64,000 bases of DNA, from assembly GCA_002900995.3 (NCBI GenBank), contig CM035309.1, positions 2,858,389-2,922,388 of the forward strand, in the 5' to 3' direction. The notes under the pieces are model-generated. The model was not told the origin of the DNA, ran no database searches, and saw only the letters and a program-made list of their open reading frames with translations. Below, piece after piece: positions 48,577 through 59,295 of this stretch (positions within the stretch are counted from its first letter, which is position 1; each line of letters opens with the position of its first letter). The DNA is from Ganoderma boninense. Its lineage: Eukaryota; Basidiomycota; Agaricomycetes; Polyporales; Polyporaceae. The translations under genes and the position numbers were made by a program.

Positions 48577-50671
48577 TCATACCACCCCACACCTCACCTG
48601 TGTCGCGCCATGTCTTCTTCTGTCACTATCACGACTACTTTCGTCCGTCCTCCGGCCCGGGTGGACAATGGTGAGCTCTACGGGCCTTGACTTGGACTTC
48701 GAGTCGCCTGTAATCATGTCCCCGGGATGGGGAAGGGACTTCCTGCAGTTCAGCCTACGCCAGATGGGGTCAGCATGAGGTTGGCGAGTCGAGCAGAAAT
48801 GGACGTACACCGCGAGCACGGAATTCGAATAAACTAGGAGTATGAGGAAGCAAGCATGAGCATTGGGTCTCACGCACAGATGGAGGTAGTCAGGCTCGCT
48901 CGCCTTTCACGGCCGGAATGGCGATCGCGAAGTACACGAACGTGTGGGACAGTGCGAGAGACTACGCCAGAGACCGTCAGTGACCTGCCAATGCAGATAG
49001 CATGTCGCTCAAGAGACGTACGGAGATGAAGGCGGGGACCGTCAGCGCACTAGTCGTGTTTCCAGAGATGCACCGTCAGACGAGTAGCCCGAGCGTTGCA
49101 GCTCAGCGGGACGAACCTAATAAGCCCAGCTGAGTCAAACACGCAATCCTTCGTCAGTATTCCATGGCGCGATCTCGAGAATGGAGACAGCCTTACTGGC
49201 ATAAAGGGCATAACGCGAGAGGATGTCCAGCGGAGAGTCGGCCCTAGTATGTAAGCGCATTAGCCCGGAGTCGACGGTCGCATGGGAACGGACGTGTCAA
49301 GCATACCACAAGAATCCCGTTCGGCTTCGGCGCGTGATGGTGACGAACGCGCCGGTGAGGACGAGGTCCACGATGGTCGCGGTCCCAAAGAGCACCGTGT
49401 CCATCCACTACGCAGAAGTCAGTCTCGGTTCAGCAAAGTGAGATTCGAGGACGTACAATATACCTATACATGCCGTCGAATGCGCGAGTGCGGAAGCTGG
49501 ATCGAAGAGGATTTGATGAACGTCGAGCGCGCGGGAGGGCTGGGATGCGAATGTACCTTACGACACTACTGCCTGCAGAACTGTCTGTCAGCCGGCGCAT
49601 AGAGCGGGCATCCGGGGAGAACAGCTCACTCGTCATGAATCCCAGCTCGACTAACAGCAGTAAAATCTGGTGCAAGGCTGTCAGAGCTCGACGCAGCATC
49701 AAGACAAGCTGGAACTGACGATGAGGAACACTATCCGTCGGTATCGGTAGCTGACTAGCCCAGCGTAGACGTCAATACCTTGAAGCCTCAAAATCTGCGG
49801 CACTGAAGGACCAACCGATGTATATCCTTCGAGTGTAGAACCTGCGCGGGGAGATACAGATGCATCAGGATCTGGGGGCACACAGAAGAGTGGGATCATC
49901 GAGGACTACCCTTGGGTAAGCAGAACGGTGATGCCCTACGGAACTATCAGCAACTCGATCGCAGGCTATAGAGAGAGTTCTGCACAGGACGTACTGTAGA
50001 AAGTGGCAACAGCTTGAGGAGAATCGTTTGTGAGCATGGGGGACATCGTGGACACGCATATATCGTGCCCCTCACATCCAATGACCTACGATGTATCAGG
50101 TCAGCTCCATAGATGAAAGGGGCGGAGAGCTTCGCATTGAGAGGCGGAGACGTACCAGACGTTCGTGGAGAGAGCTGGTGGATTGAAGTAGTTCTTCACG
50201 AGATAGTGGTAGCTGAGGGTCTATCAGCAACTTCCGGCAAGAAAGTTGGAAGAGGGATGCAGAACATACCAGATGTGCATCATGCTCGCAGAATGGAGCG
50301 TGTCTGTGACGCTGAGCCAGTTCATGTCGATGTGTGCCCCCAACGAAAATCATCGAAAGCACTTACAAGATAGCAGCGACCTGAACGTTGACGATGGAGG
50401 TTGCCATGAATACCAGTTGCGCGATCATAGGAGGAAGCGCACCAATATCTTCAAGAACGGTCGGTCGGACGAGTACAGTCGGGCGTACCGGACAGTCTGC
50501 GCCAAAGTGAAACCGAACATACTGACACTCATTAGCGCCACACTACGGAGGCAATGAAATATATACTCACATGAGGGAAATGAAGATACTGAGAAGCAGC
50601 ACTCCGAAAGTGTTGCCCAGTGAAGGGACCCCTAGAGAGGAGGGCATTTTTCCCGAGGCCGGAGACTCCAT
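48577..50671 (-). CDS. DUF6534 multi-pass membrane protein, D13
   Basis: Start at 50671 (MESPASGKMPSSLG...), helix one LGNTFGVLLLSIFISLM; an upstream in-frame ATG at 50797 is less likely because a TATAAA at 50742-50747 would fall inside it. Exon 2 (about 50525-50445) reads MFGFTLAQTVRYARLYSSDRPF; the micro-exon is 50367-50380. Later come ILLLLVELGFM (about 49665-49630), the helix-five exon FGTATIVDLVLTGAFVTI followed by TRRSRTGF (about 49410-49320), SPLDILSRYALYAS (about 49235-49195), LALSHTFVYFAIAIPAVK (about 48960-48905), VYSNSVLAV (about 48835-48805), and LNCRKSLPHPG with a charged tail to the stop at 48577. Second sub-type, with D4-D6. Function unknown. Confidence 0.75.
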
Positions 50672-50741
50672 GTATACGAAGGTGTCGTCGACACAGAGAA
50701 ACGCAAGGTCCGGCCGGGGGGACTGCGCCGCGCAGAATGGG

Positions 50742-50747
50742 TTTATA
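50742..50747 (-). promoter_or_regulatory. TATA box candidate of D13
   Basis: Minus strand TATAAA, 71 bases before the chosen D13 start. It supports the start at 50671 over the longer alternative. Confidence 0.5.
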
Positions 50748-53217
50748 GTGCCGGGCAGAGGTGGCGCCCCGGAGGATATCACTGTTACGCATCGCATCTT
50801 CTAGGGAAGGACGTGGGCTGCGATGCTGGGAGGAATGCTGCTTCGTGAGCGGCAGGGGCATGTCTTGGACAGGGGCCACGGATCGCATCCAGAACAACAC
50901 ACGCGCGGCATACTCTTCAAATCCTTCAGTCCACATCCCCTGGACTCGGCGCTCCTGGGGGCAGGAAGGCTCAGGAAGGATCAGGAGCAGTGCCCCAGCA
51001 GAACCCAAACCCGCTGAAAGATACCCCGGTGAGCGGTGTTGCTTGGATTATGGGACACACGAGAGCTTACACGCTGCATACGGGTAACACGTCTTCCGGG
51101 GAAGGGGATGCTTCCTGTGCCATGACGCACAGCCCCGCTGACAGAGCCCGCCGGCCTGTCATGCCGGCGGTGAGTTTAAGCAGCGGCACAGTCGTTTTCG
51201 TCGCAGCTGGCCACGATTTCGGCGAGGAACAGAGGGAGCCATCTGTTGCACTCGTCGAACCCTCGATTGAACGCAGACGTGGTGGGATTCAAGTTAAAGG
51301 ATCGTAGTACGGGGAAGCGCTGAAGTCGGAGTGCAGGTATGGCCGTATTGCTCCCGCTGAATCAATCCTGGGTGAAAAGGCTTTGTGAGCACATCAACTT
51401 GAAGCATGCTCGGGTACTTCACCTCACCGTTTAAGTTGCAGGAGTGGGGCTTTCAATTCTTGACAGCCTCCGGGTGCAAACGATTTGGCATCCTCGGCGT
51501 AGGAGTGGCTCCTGGCCGCATTCAGAAATCGGAGGATGCGGAGTCAGTAAATAAAATAGAGTTCTAGGACATACGCGCACCAGAGGACTCGCATCCTTAT
51601 TTACCTTTAGGCGTGAAAGTCTTGAAAGAGTCGGCTCGAGTCACGGCAACAAGAACGTGTCCGGGAAGCGACACCCATGGCAAAACACCCACCTGACTGC
51701 TCCAGAGCTCTAGGGTAATATGTTCGCATCATAAAAACGCAAAAATGGCTTCGTAGCTTCCTCCAAAACCGCATACATGCGTGCCTGCTTCTCTAGGCAG
51801 CATACAATTGCAAGAACGGCTTGAGAAGAGCCTGAGCCTGAGATAAACGTACTGAGAGTCGCCAGTCCTTCATTAGCCTAGACATCTACGCAGCATCATG
51901 TACCAGTATAATGGCCTCGTTCGCGGAATTTGATGTATAAAGCGATGGGTATATCGGGTTCGACGGTCGCTGCGGGGATGGTACTGAAGAAGATAGATGG
52001 AGATGTCGGGCAAGGGTGTCCCGGGATGACAAGCGCCTGCTCTGCCCAAAGGAAGCGTCGCCCAAGCGCCAGTGCCGCTGGCTGCCACGTGTTGCTCACC
52101 GGTTCACCCCGCCGTCTCGCACGACTCGGCTTCAAAAGCTTTAAGCCTTTTTATCATGTCTGTGTTTCCTCCCAGTGCTTACCGCCTTCATTAACTTCTC
52201 CATACTTATGCACAGTCAAAACTTGACCACGGAAATGTCCTCTCCACCGCTCCGGAGGGCCTGGTTTCACGCCGCGGTTAGTCACGGTCTTGCCAGTAGA
52301 CCTTCGAATCCGTAACAAGCAAGGCAACTAGCCATTTGAAGTCCACTCTCATTCGGTTCGGACATACACGGCGTAGATGTGAGTAGACTGCTGTCATTCA
52401 CGGTCATGGGATGGTCTCGGAAGCGCGCCGTCGCGTGCGGAATGCTGCCCGCATTTTGCTGGCTGTGCGGTCGGCTGTGGACACGGCCAAGGTCGACGTT
52501 GTTGTCTCCGCCTTGTGTTTCTAACCCAGTTTCCGGTGTATGGGTTATCCTAGTTGTCATCTGGTACAAGCAAATCTACGAAGGATTCGCGCTTCTTGGG
52601 GCCCGCAGCCCTCACCATGGCCGGCGCCATCGAAGGCATGTGCTCATTCCGACCTCGCATAAGGTTCAGGGATGTCGACCGCTTGTTTATAAGCTCAGCG
52701 CCATGGGCTATGGGCCTCAGGATGGATTCGCGGATATAAGAGTGGTCCACCGAGAGGTACCGCGCTTCTGGAGTGGTCGCCATTCGGCCCTGAGGCGATC
52801 TACAGGGTTGGCGTGACGCTTCGATGATTGGACTGGCATGAACGTGCTCCACATTCACGGATCTGTTCTAGGCGTCGAGATGATTTTTGGTAAGAGAGCT
52901 TACAGACACGGTCAGGTAGACGAACCTGTGCGCTCGCCAGGTCTGCTTCCAGGACACAAGCCTCCGAAGGATGGCAGCGCGCTTGTAGCTGGGCTCTTGC
53001 AAATGCGACAAAGTGGTCGGACATCCAGACCCCGTCATCGGTCGAGAGTGACAGAAGAATGTCTTTTGCGCATGGAGCATGTCTCGTGGTTTCAACAAAG
53101 GTTAATGGCCAGTTTTCACGACGAGGTTAAATAGGGCGGACTCCGGGGCTCTGAACGACATCGAGCCTTCTCGGCAACTCCTCTTCTGCTCTCTCCTCCA
53201 GTTCTTTCCATTGCACC
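50748..53217. other. Long spacer beyond the array
   Basis: About 2.5 kb. A minus-strand frame at 51896-52135 and a plus-strand frame at 52379-52816 are the longest; neither shows a family motif or agrees with splice signals. The last 100 bases are the promoter of the gene at 53218. No gene supported. Confidence 0.4.
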
Positions 53218-54070
53218 ATGCAGTTCGCTCTCTCCACCGCTTTCGTCGCCCTGGCTGGGCTCGTCGGCCTCGTTGTCGGCGAGACCCACACCGTGCATTT
53301 CAACAACCGGTGAGCAGCGCCGCCTTTTCTCGAGGAGGCCACCACTGATTCAACGTCGCGCACAGATGCGGCTTCGGCACTGTAGGTGGCGGTGGGACAG
53401 GGCATGGACAACTCTACTGACATCCGCCATAGCCCAAGCTCATCCAGGGCGAGGACACCCTCTCCATCGGAAAAGACTACACCATCGACGGCCCCCTCGT
53501 CTCTGCCATCGCGTGAGTCCCCCCACTGTCCTGACTCCTCTCCGCCGCCCAGGCTGACACATTCCGCAGCTATCTGCAGACCGGTACGTGCCCCCTTGTA
53601 GAAAGACTGTCTAGGATCATGCCGGCGGTCTGATTGACACGAACGTTAACACCTTCTCCTGCAGGCGACTGCGAGTTCAACGGCGAGAACTGCACGCTCG
53701 TGGAGACGACGCTCCAGAACGGCGGCTCGGGCTCCCTGACGGGCATCAGCCTCATCTCCCCGCACAAGTTCAGCGTCCCGTCCGGCTTTATGTCAGTTTC
53801 CCCCCCTTCGCGTTCAAGTTCATGCTTCCCTCGCTCGAGTCTGCGAGTCGCTCAGGCTGACTGGGTGCTTGCCCTACGCAGGTACTACAACGGGTGCGAC
53901 GGCAAAGGAGCCGTGTGCCGCAGCCAGGAGTGCGCCGCGCAGTACAACCCGGTGCCGTGCGACGCGGACAACGTGAGTAACTCCAGCTGGGCACACGCGG
54001 TGTCGTTCACGCAGAGCGCTGACGATTTCATCGAACTCAGGTCAACTTGGTCATTACGTTCTGCGGCTAA
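53218..54070 (+). CDS. Small secreted cysteine-rich protein ('glycopeptide' type)
   Basis: Seven exons: 53218-53309, 53366-53381 (16 nt), 53433-53512, 53570-53583 (14 nt), 53665-53791, 53882-53972 and 54041-54070. They join in frame to 450 nt, or 149 residues plus stop. All six introns are GT...AG and 51-90 bases long. The product starts with a signal peptide (MQFALSTAFVALAGLVGLVVG, cut near residue 21), then HTVHFNNRCGFGT, YLQTGDCEFNGENCT, YYNGCDG and a C-terminal VITFCG. Eight cysteines remain after the signal, enough for four disulphides. This is the arrangement of the small secreted proteins often annotated 'glycopeptide' in polypore genomes, which resemble thaumatin-like folds; their role is not established. 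One N-glycosylation site (NCT) is visible. The family name is from memory of similar proteins; the gene structure is directly supported. Confidence 0.82.
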
Positions 54071-54509
54071 TGCGATCGTGATTCGGCGCGCTGGATATTA
54101 TGTACAACATATATGTGACCGGTGTTTTGTAGTATGCAGAGGGTGGAGTGTGATAAATAGCGTATATGGACGTCCAACGATACACAGGAGGAGCAAGAGC
54201 AGTGCCCGAAATTGCTTTTGCGAGGAACGAGCGTGTCCTGTCATAAAGCGCTTTAACTTGAAGTCGGATCTGCCATGATTACATAACATAGGGTTGTCCA
54301 ACCTTCCAGCCTCCAGGGACAGCTTGCCAATGTCTTGCTTCGCTCCCGCGTCTCCAGTCCATCAACCGGCGGTGCAGGTTGCTTCTCTCATCAACATGCT
54401 AGCTAGAGTGGACGGCAGACAGCTAAACTGTCTACTCTTTTGTTTTGGGGTCCTACTATAGTAGCTATATATGATATTAACTATATTTGTAATAGTCAAA
54501 TAGGTGTTT
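54071..54509. other. 3' flank of the secreted-protein gene
   Basis: AT-richer sequence leading into the repeat region. No gene seen. Confidence 0.5.
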
Positions 54510-54775
54510 CACTCTCACCTCACACAGTTGTAGTGAAACAGGTTGTAGCAAAGCAAAACAATTGTAGTGAAACTGATGGTAGCGAAACAAATTGTAGTCA
54601 AACAGACTGTAGCCAAACAGCATGACATGCACCATTTGGAGCAATGAGCAGGTGGTAGTCAAAAGCCTAAAGACATAGATTGAGGAGGTCAAGCAGGCTA
54701 TCAATTGGCTATAGTCCATTTAGCTACAATTGGTTTGGCTACAATTGGTTTGGCTACAAATAGCTGTACCTCTGG
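54510..54775. repeat. Repeat copy A with inverted TTTGGCTAC arms
   Basis: Left arm 54530-54630 carries several GTAG(C/T)xAAAC words. The right arm 54710-54765 carries the reverse complement, GTTTGGCTAC. The centre (TCAAAAGCCTAAAGACAT, then AGGTCAAGCAGGC) is shared with the copies near 56540, 57165 and 63735. Inverted subterminal words around a short core recall a small non-autonomous DNA transposon, but no clear terminal repeat or target duplication was found. Confidence 0.5.
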
Positions 54776-55434
54776 CTCAGAGGCTTGATGCTGAGACCCG
54801 TCTAGCTCTTCATCTAGGACCTCCTCAATGGTGGCTCTGGGCCTCTGCTTACTCAGAAGGAGGAGATCGGGGGATACGCTCAATTAATGCTAGACCGCAA
54901 ACAGATTAAGGTGTAAAACATACCTATAACTGTACTCGGGCCAGGTCACTGCTCTGACATGTTGAGATTGGACATTCAGGGGGTGTCATTGAGAGAAGGG
55001 AGGGAGGAGTCATTACTGGGAGCAGCAGACTGGGAGCAGCAGACTGGGAGCAGCAGACTGAGAATGAGCACTTCACTGATGCATGCGGATCTCCGGCTCG
55101 GCAGTGTTGTTTGCATCCTTGAGTTTCGGCCCAGGGCCCGAGCGTAAAGACATGGAGTACAGATTTACGAGTGGCTACAAAGGACAGACTGCACTTTGGT
55201 GGTTGCGCAAAAGGAGGTCTCAGATGGACGACGTCTTGACAAGACAAAACAAGCGACAACCAAAGCTCTGCGCCACAATATTGGAGGGCCTAGGCTGGAC
55301 CGCCTGGCCTGCCAGAAATCTGAGCCGGGCCCTTAGGCCTGCTCAAGCCTTGTATGGGAGCCCGGCTCGGCTCGGCCCATGCACGGCTCGGCCTGACAGC
55401 CTGAAGGCCTGAAGCCGGGACCTGCAAGTCACTA
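54776..55434. other. Sequence between repeat copies A and B
   Basis: Contains a triplicated GGGAGCAGCAGACT word (55018-55062) and a CGGCTCGGC/GGCCTG-rich stretch (55320-55410). Short frames only. No gene seen. Confidence 0.45.
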
Positions 55435-56710
55435 GGTTGATTTGCCTGGCACTGCTGATAGCAATGCCACCTGCTGCAAGATTACTGAGGCACTATTCAA
55501 GCCCTAAGATAAAGATCAAAGGAGGTTAACCAAACAGTGGTGATAGACCTCAACACTCTCCGTGAGTGCAGAAGTCTGAAGGTGTGATGGTCTGTCGAGC
55601 GTGCCAGCAAGGGGAGTGGGTGCAGAGGGAGTGGAGGTGAAGAGAGTGGTGGTGGTGGTAGTGGTGCGGACCAGATCCGGCCGTGTACGAAGTCCGAGGG
55701 CGATGCGAGTCGAGGAGTGGTGGAATATAACAAATTATATGAAAGTTGAGGACGAGAGGCGAGATACGAGGTCGAAAGTCAAGAGACGGGGTCGAGAGTC
55801 GAAGGAGAATGTCGCTGATCGAGGGGTCGCAGTCGGAATTGCACAGGCGGTCAGATCGAGGTCGAAATAGAGGGAAAACTAGGATTAGCGGTGCTAAATA
55901 GGCCACGGTAGACGAAGATACATTGAAGACGAGAACGAGTAAGGTGTGGATGGTGGTCCTGGATGAAGATGATATGAAAACTGTCCGGGACGAGGCGGAG
56001 CTATCCGGAACACAGTCTGTGGCTGTGTTGTAAGTACTCGATGGGGGCTCGGACACCATGCTACTGAACACTACTCTGCTTTAGACCACAACAAGCGAGG
56101 AAGAATCGAAATAAGAACAAAAATGAGAGAAAGGAGAAGACGCGGGAATGGAGGATCAGCATGCAGGCTGGCTCGAGGTTGTCAGATCGGGCTCAAGGTA
56201 CGTGGTTTCCCGCTCAGTGCGGTACCACACCCATCAGCGGAAAGCAAGTGTATTCTGGTTGTCCTGTACTGTTGTCATGGTACAGAGGCAAATGGATGGG
56301 CTACAAAAAAGTACAATCCCACACTGTATCCTACGTCAGGAACTCCCGGCGAGCAAGCGCTCACTTGCCAAAAATCACATTCCAACAGTCAACACATGCA
56401 TGTAGAAGAGCCTGGGGAGGTCAGGCAGGCCATCAATTCACTACAGACCGTTTGACTACAATTGTTTTCACTACAAATGGCTACAATCAGTTTGGCTACC
56501 ATCAGTTTGGCTACAATCAGTTTGGCTACCATCCATGAGAAGGTGGTAGTCAAAAGCCTAAAGACATAAATTGAGGAGGTCAAGCAGGCCATCAATTGGC
56601 TATAGTCCATTTAGCTACAATTGGTTTGGCTACAATTGGTTTGGCTACAAATAGCTACAATCAGTTTGGCGGTTCAAGGCTTAACAGTTAGGCTGGGGAC
56701 AAGAGTGTAT
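55435..56710. repeat. Repeat copy B, split by an insertion
   Basis: 55440-55540 matches 56840-56942 of copy C, and the match resumes at 56237 and continues to 56710 (GTTAGGCTGGGGACAAGAGTGTAT). The missing join is filled by the 696-bp insertion at 55541-56236. Identity to copy C is visibly lower than that between C and D. Confidence 0.6.
55541..56236. mobile_element. 696-bp insertion with TG...CA ends, possible solo LTR
   Basis: Inserted in repeat copy B where copy C is continuous. It begins TGATAG and ends CCATCA, and is flanked by GTGG (55537-55540) and GCGG (56237-56240), which could be a four-base target duplication with one change. The TG...CA ends suggest an LTR left after recombination. 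No coding capacity. The type is an inference; the insertion itself follows from comparison with copy C. Confidence 0.4.
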
Positions 56711-57494
56711 TGAGCGAGCGGGTGAACTTTCCCCGTTTCTCAAATCTCAAGATAATCTGTCAATGGGGTCATCTTGGCCACTGATACACAAGGTGCAAAT
56801 TCAGTATCAGTTACAAGTGCTATCCTCTGGAGCTGTCTTGGTCGATTTGCCTGGCACTGCTGATAGCGATGCCGCCTGCTGCAAGATTACTGAGGCACTA
56901 TTCGAGCCCTAAGATAAAGATCAAAGAAGGTCAACCAAGCAGTGGAAAGCAAGTGTATTCCGGTTGTCCTGTACTGTTGTCGTGGTACAGAGGCAAATGG
57001 ATGGGCTACAAAAAAGTACAACCAAGAGCCTGGGGAGGTCAGGCAGGCCATCAATTCACTACAGACCGTTTGACTACAATTGTTTTCACTACAAATGGCT
57101 ACAATCAGTTTGGCTACCATCAGTTTGGCTACAATCAGTTTGGCTACCATCCATGAGAAGGTGGTAGTCAAAAGCCTAAAGACATAAATTGAGGAGGTCA
57201 AGCAGGCCATCAATTGGCTATAGTCCATTTAGCTACAATTAGTTTGGCTACAAATAGCTACAATCAGTTTGGCGGATAGGTCAAGCAGGCCATCAATTAG
57301 CTATAGTCCATTTAGCTACAATTAGTTTGGCTACAAATAGCTACAATCAGTTTGGCGGATAGGTCAAGCAGGCCATCAATTGGCTATAGTCCATTTAGCT
57401 ACAATTGGTTTGGCTACAATTGGTTTGGCTACAAATAGCTACAATCAGTTTGGCGGTTCAAGGCTTAACAGTTAGGCTGGGGACAAGAGTGTAT
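56711..57494. repeat. 784-bp repeat unit, copy C
   Basis: Starts TGAGCGAGCGGGTGAAC and ends AAGAGTGTAT; the same ten bases precede it at 56701-56710, as expected for a tandem unit. It contains a TTTGGCTAC(A/C)ATCAG array (57090-57150) and three 83-bp tandem copies (57195 onward). Copy D at 63281-64000 is collinear without indels at an offset of 6570. Confidence 0.85.
57195..57445. repeat. 83-bp tandem repeat, three units
   Basis: The word TCAAGCAGG starts at 57198, 57281 and 57364, an exact 83-base period. Each unit runs from AGGTCAAGCAGGCCATCA to ...CAGTTTGGCGGAT. The same three-unit array is at 63765-64000. Confidence 0.9.
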
Positions 57495-57964
57495 TGTTAC
57501 GACTGGCTGTCGAGTAAGATCAGGGAGGTTTACGAGACGAGCAAGGGTGTCGACGAGCACTTGTGCAGCGAGAGTGGAGCAAGGCTCGACAGTCAGGCTG
57601 GGGACAAGAGTGTATTGAGTGAAGTATCTACAAGGGAAATACAGTGGGGCTCACCTGGGGACAAGAGGTCGAAACTAGAGTCCCCAGGTAGCAGGCTACA
57701 GTCCTTATATACATGTGCAGGTCCATGGGAACTGAGTACAATGGTAACTACGGTCGCGGGAGCGGAAAGGGAGAACAATGGTGTAGGGAACAATAGCGAT
57801 GGGAAACAACAGGGGAACAATGGAGAGACAGGAGCTATTGTACTTGGAAGCAATGCGGAGGGTTTACAATGCTATGGAGGACAACGAGGACGACATTGGA
57901 CATAAACTAATCGAGAAAGGAAACCTGGGTGCTAAGGTAGGCGCTAAAAGGGGTGTTCGTAACA
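57495..57964 (-). repeat. 3' LTR of the chromovirus
   Basis: 470 bp, starting TGTTACGACTGG and ending GTTCGTAACA, so with inverted TGTTACGA/TCGTAACA ends. About seven mismatches by eye to the 5' LTR and no length difference. It is the 3' LTR because coding runs on the minus strand. Confidence 0.95.
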
Positions 57965-57967
57965 GTA

Positions 57968-57979
57968 CCCCCCTCCTAA
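57968..57979 (-). promoter_or_regulatory. Polypurine tract of the retrotransposon
   Basis: On the minus strand a purine run with six G follows TTAGGA, three bases before the 3' LTR. This is where the plus-strand DNA primer of an LTR retrotransposon is expected. Confidence 0.65.
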
Positions 57980-57990
57980 GGGTCGTGCCC

Positions 57991-59295
57991 TCACGACCGA
58001 GTCTTCTTGTTGAGGGGACCGGGGGCCTCTGGGTGTGTCGAATGGAATTTCTTTACTACCAGTGGTGCGTTGCTCAGGTCTGCTGCGTCTTCCCAGCTGT
58101 CTTGCTCGGGGCCCCATCCCTTCCAGTGGAAGAGGTACTGCAGCTTCTTCCACCACCCATAGCGGCGGGACTCTAGTACTGCTTCAACTTCATACTCCTC
58201 CTCTCCTTCTACTTCGATGGGGGCCGGTTCAGGTGGGTGTCGACCAGGGAGTTCGCTCTCTTTGTGTGGGAGTAGCAAGGATACATGGAATACCGGGTGC
58301 ATCGTGAGGTCCTTTGGGAGTTTGAGTTCGTATGCCAGGTTGCCTACTTTGCGTTTGACTGGGTAAGGGCCTGCATAGCGGTCAACCAACTTCCTTGATA
58401 CTCCAGGGACGCGGAAGTTCCTCGTGTCGAGCCACACCTTCTGGCCCTCCTTGAACTCTGGAGCGTCTCGTACGTAACGGTCGTAGTACTCCTTCATCCG
58501 CTCGGCTGTTAGAGCCAGTGCTGCAGTCGCATCCTCTCGTGCACGTCGTAGCTCCTCACGTCGTTCATCTGCTGTGGGTACTGCCGTAGACAACATCGGG
58601 ATGTGGAACTGGGGTTCGAAGCCATACATGAGGTAGAAGGGTGAATATCCTGTCGATGAGTGCGAGTGTGAATTGAAGGCAAACTCTGCTATCGGCATCC
58701 ATTTGACCCAATCATCGCGGTGTTGTGTGCAGTACATGCGCAAGTACGCCTCAATCTCCTGGTTCCACCATTCGGATTGGCCGTCTGTCTGGGGATGATA
58801 GGCAGTAGACATTGCACTCTCAATGCCAAGTCCCTTGAGGATCGCACGGAAGAGCTTGCTCGAGAACTGTGGTCCTCGGTCAGAGACTATCTTGTGCGGC
58901 AGACCATGAAGACGGAAGTACTCTCGGATGAAGTTGTCTGCAGCTTCTTCAGCATCGATCTCCTCGGTGCATGGTATAAGATGGATCATCTTCCCATGTC
59001 GATCAACAATGAGCTGGAGTGCGTTGAATCCATCTACCACTGGTAATCCGGTGATGAAGTTGCAGGTTACTACCTGGCCAGGGCCATCCGGGATCTCGTT
59101 GGGCTGTAGGGGACCATACGGCTTTGCATGCGAGTTCTTGCCATGGCGACAGGTGTCGCAGGTCTCCACATACTGCTTGACAAACTTGCCCATGCTCGGC
59201 CACCAGTAGTTGCGTGAGACGAGCTCCAGTGTCTTTGCCTGTCCAGGGTGTCCAGCGGGTGGGAGGTCATGGTGAATGCGTACAATCTCTACTCA
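57991..59295 (-). pseudogene. Integrase with C-terminal chromodomain (inactive)
   Basis: Integrates retrotransposon DNA into the host genome. Reading down from 59295: zinc-binding HHDLPPAGH and CDTC (HHCC domain), then the catalytic core. In the core the usual Asp before FITGLP is Asn (CNFITGLP), while the second Asp (VSDRGPQF) and the Glu (TDGQSEWWNQE) are present. A DNA-binding domain follows, then a chromodomain (EVEAVLESRRY...YLFHWKGWGPEQDSWE), which is thought to direct chromoviruses to particular chromatin. The frame is closed upstream by a stop at 59293 (TGA) and another at 59359 (TAG). With the first catalytic Asp lost it should not be active. Confidence 0.9.

Noticed and set aside
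55010..55065. Triplicated GGGAGCAGCAGACT resembling a short array
   Set aside because: Direct repeats without spacers; a CRISPR array is not expected in a fungus and the spacing does not fit.
56389..56610. Repetitive frames with WLQSVWLP or VAKLIVAKL repeats, also near 57000 and 63600
   Set aside because: Translations of the TTTGGCTAC word array in the repeat units; they follow the tandem repeat and not a conserved protein.
57593..57853. 86-residue minus-strand frame, repeated at 62904-63164
   Set aside because: The same frame in both LTRs; LTRs of this class do not code, and the composition reflects the LTR sequence.
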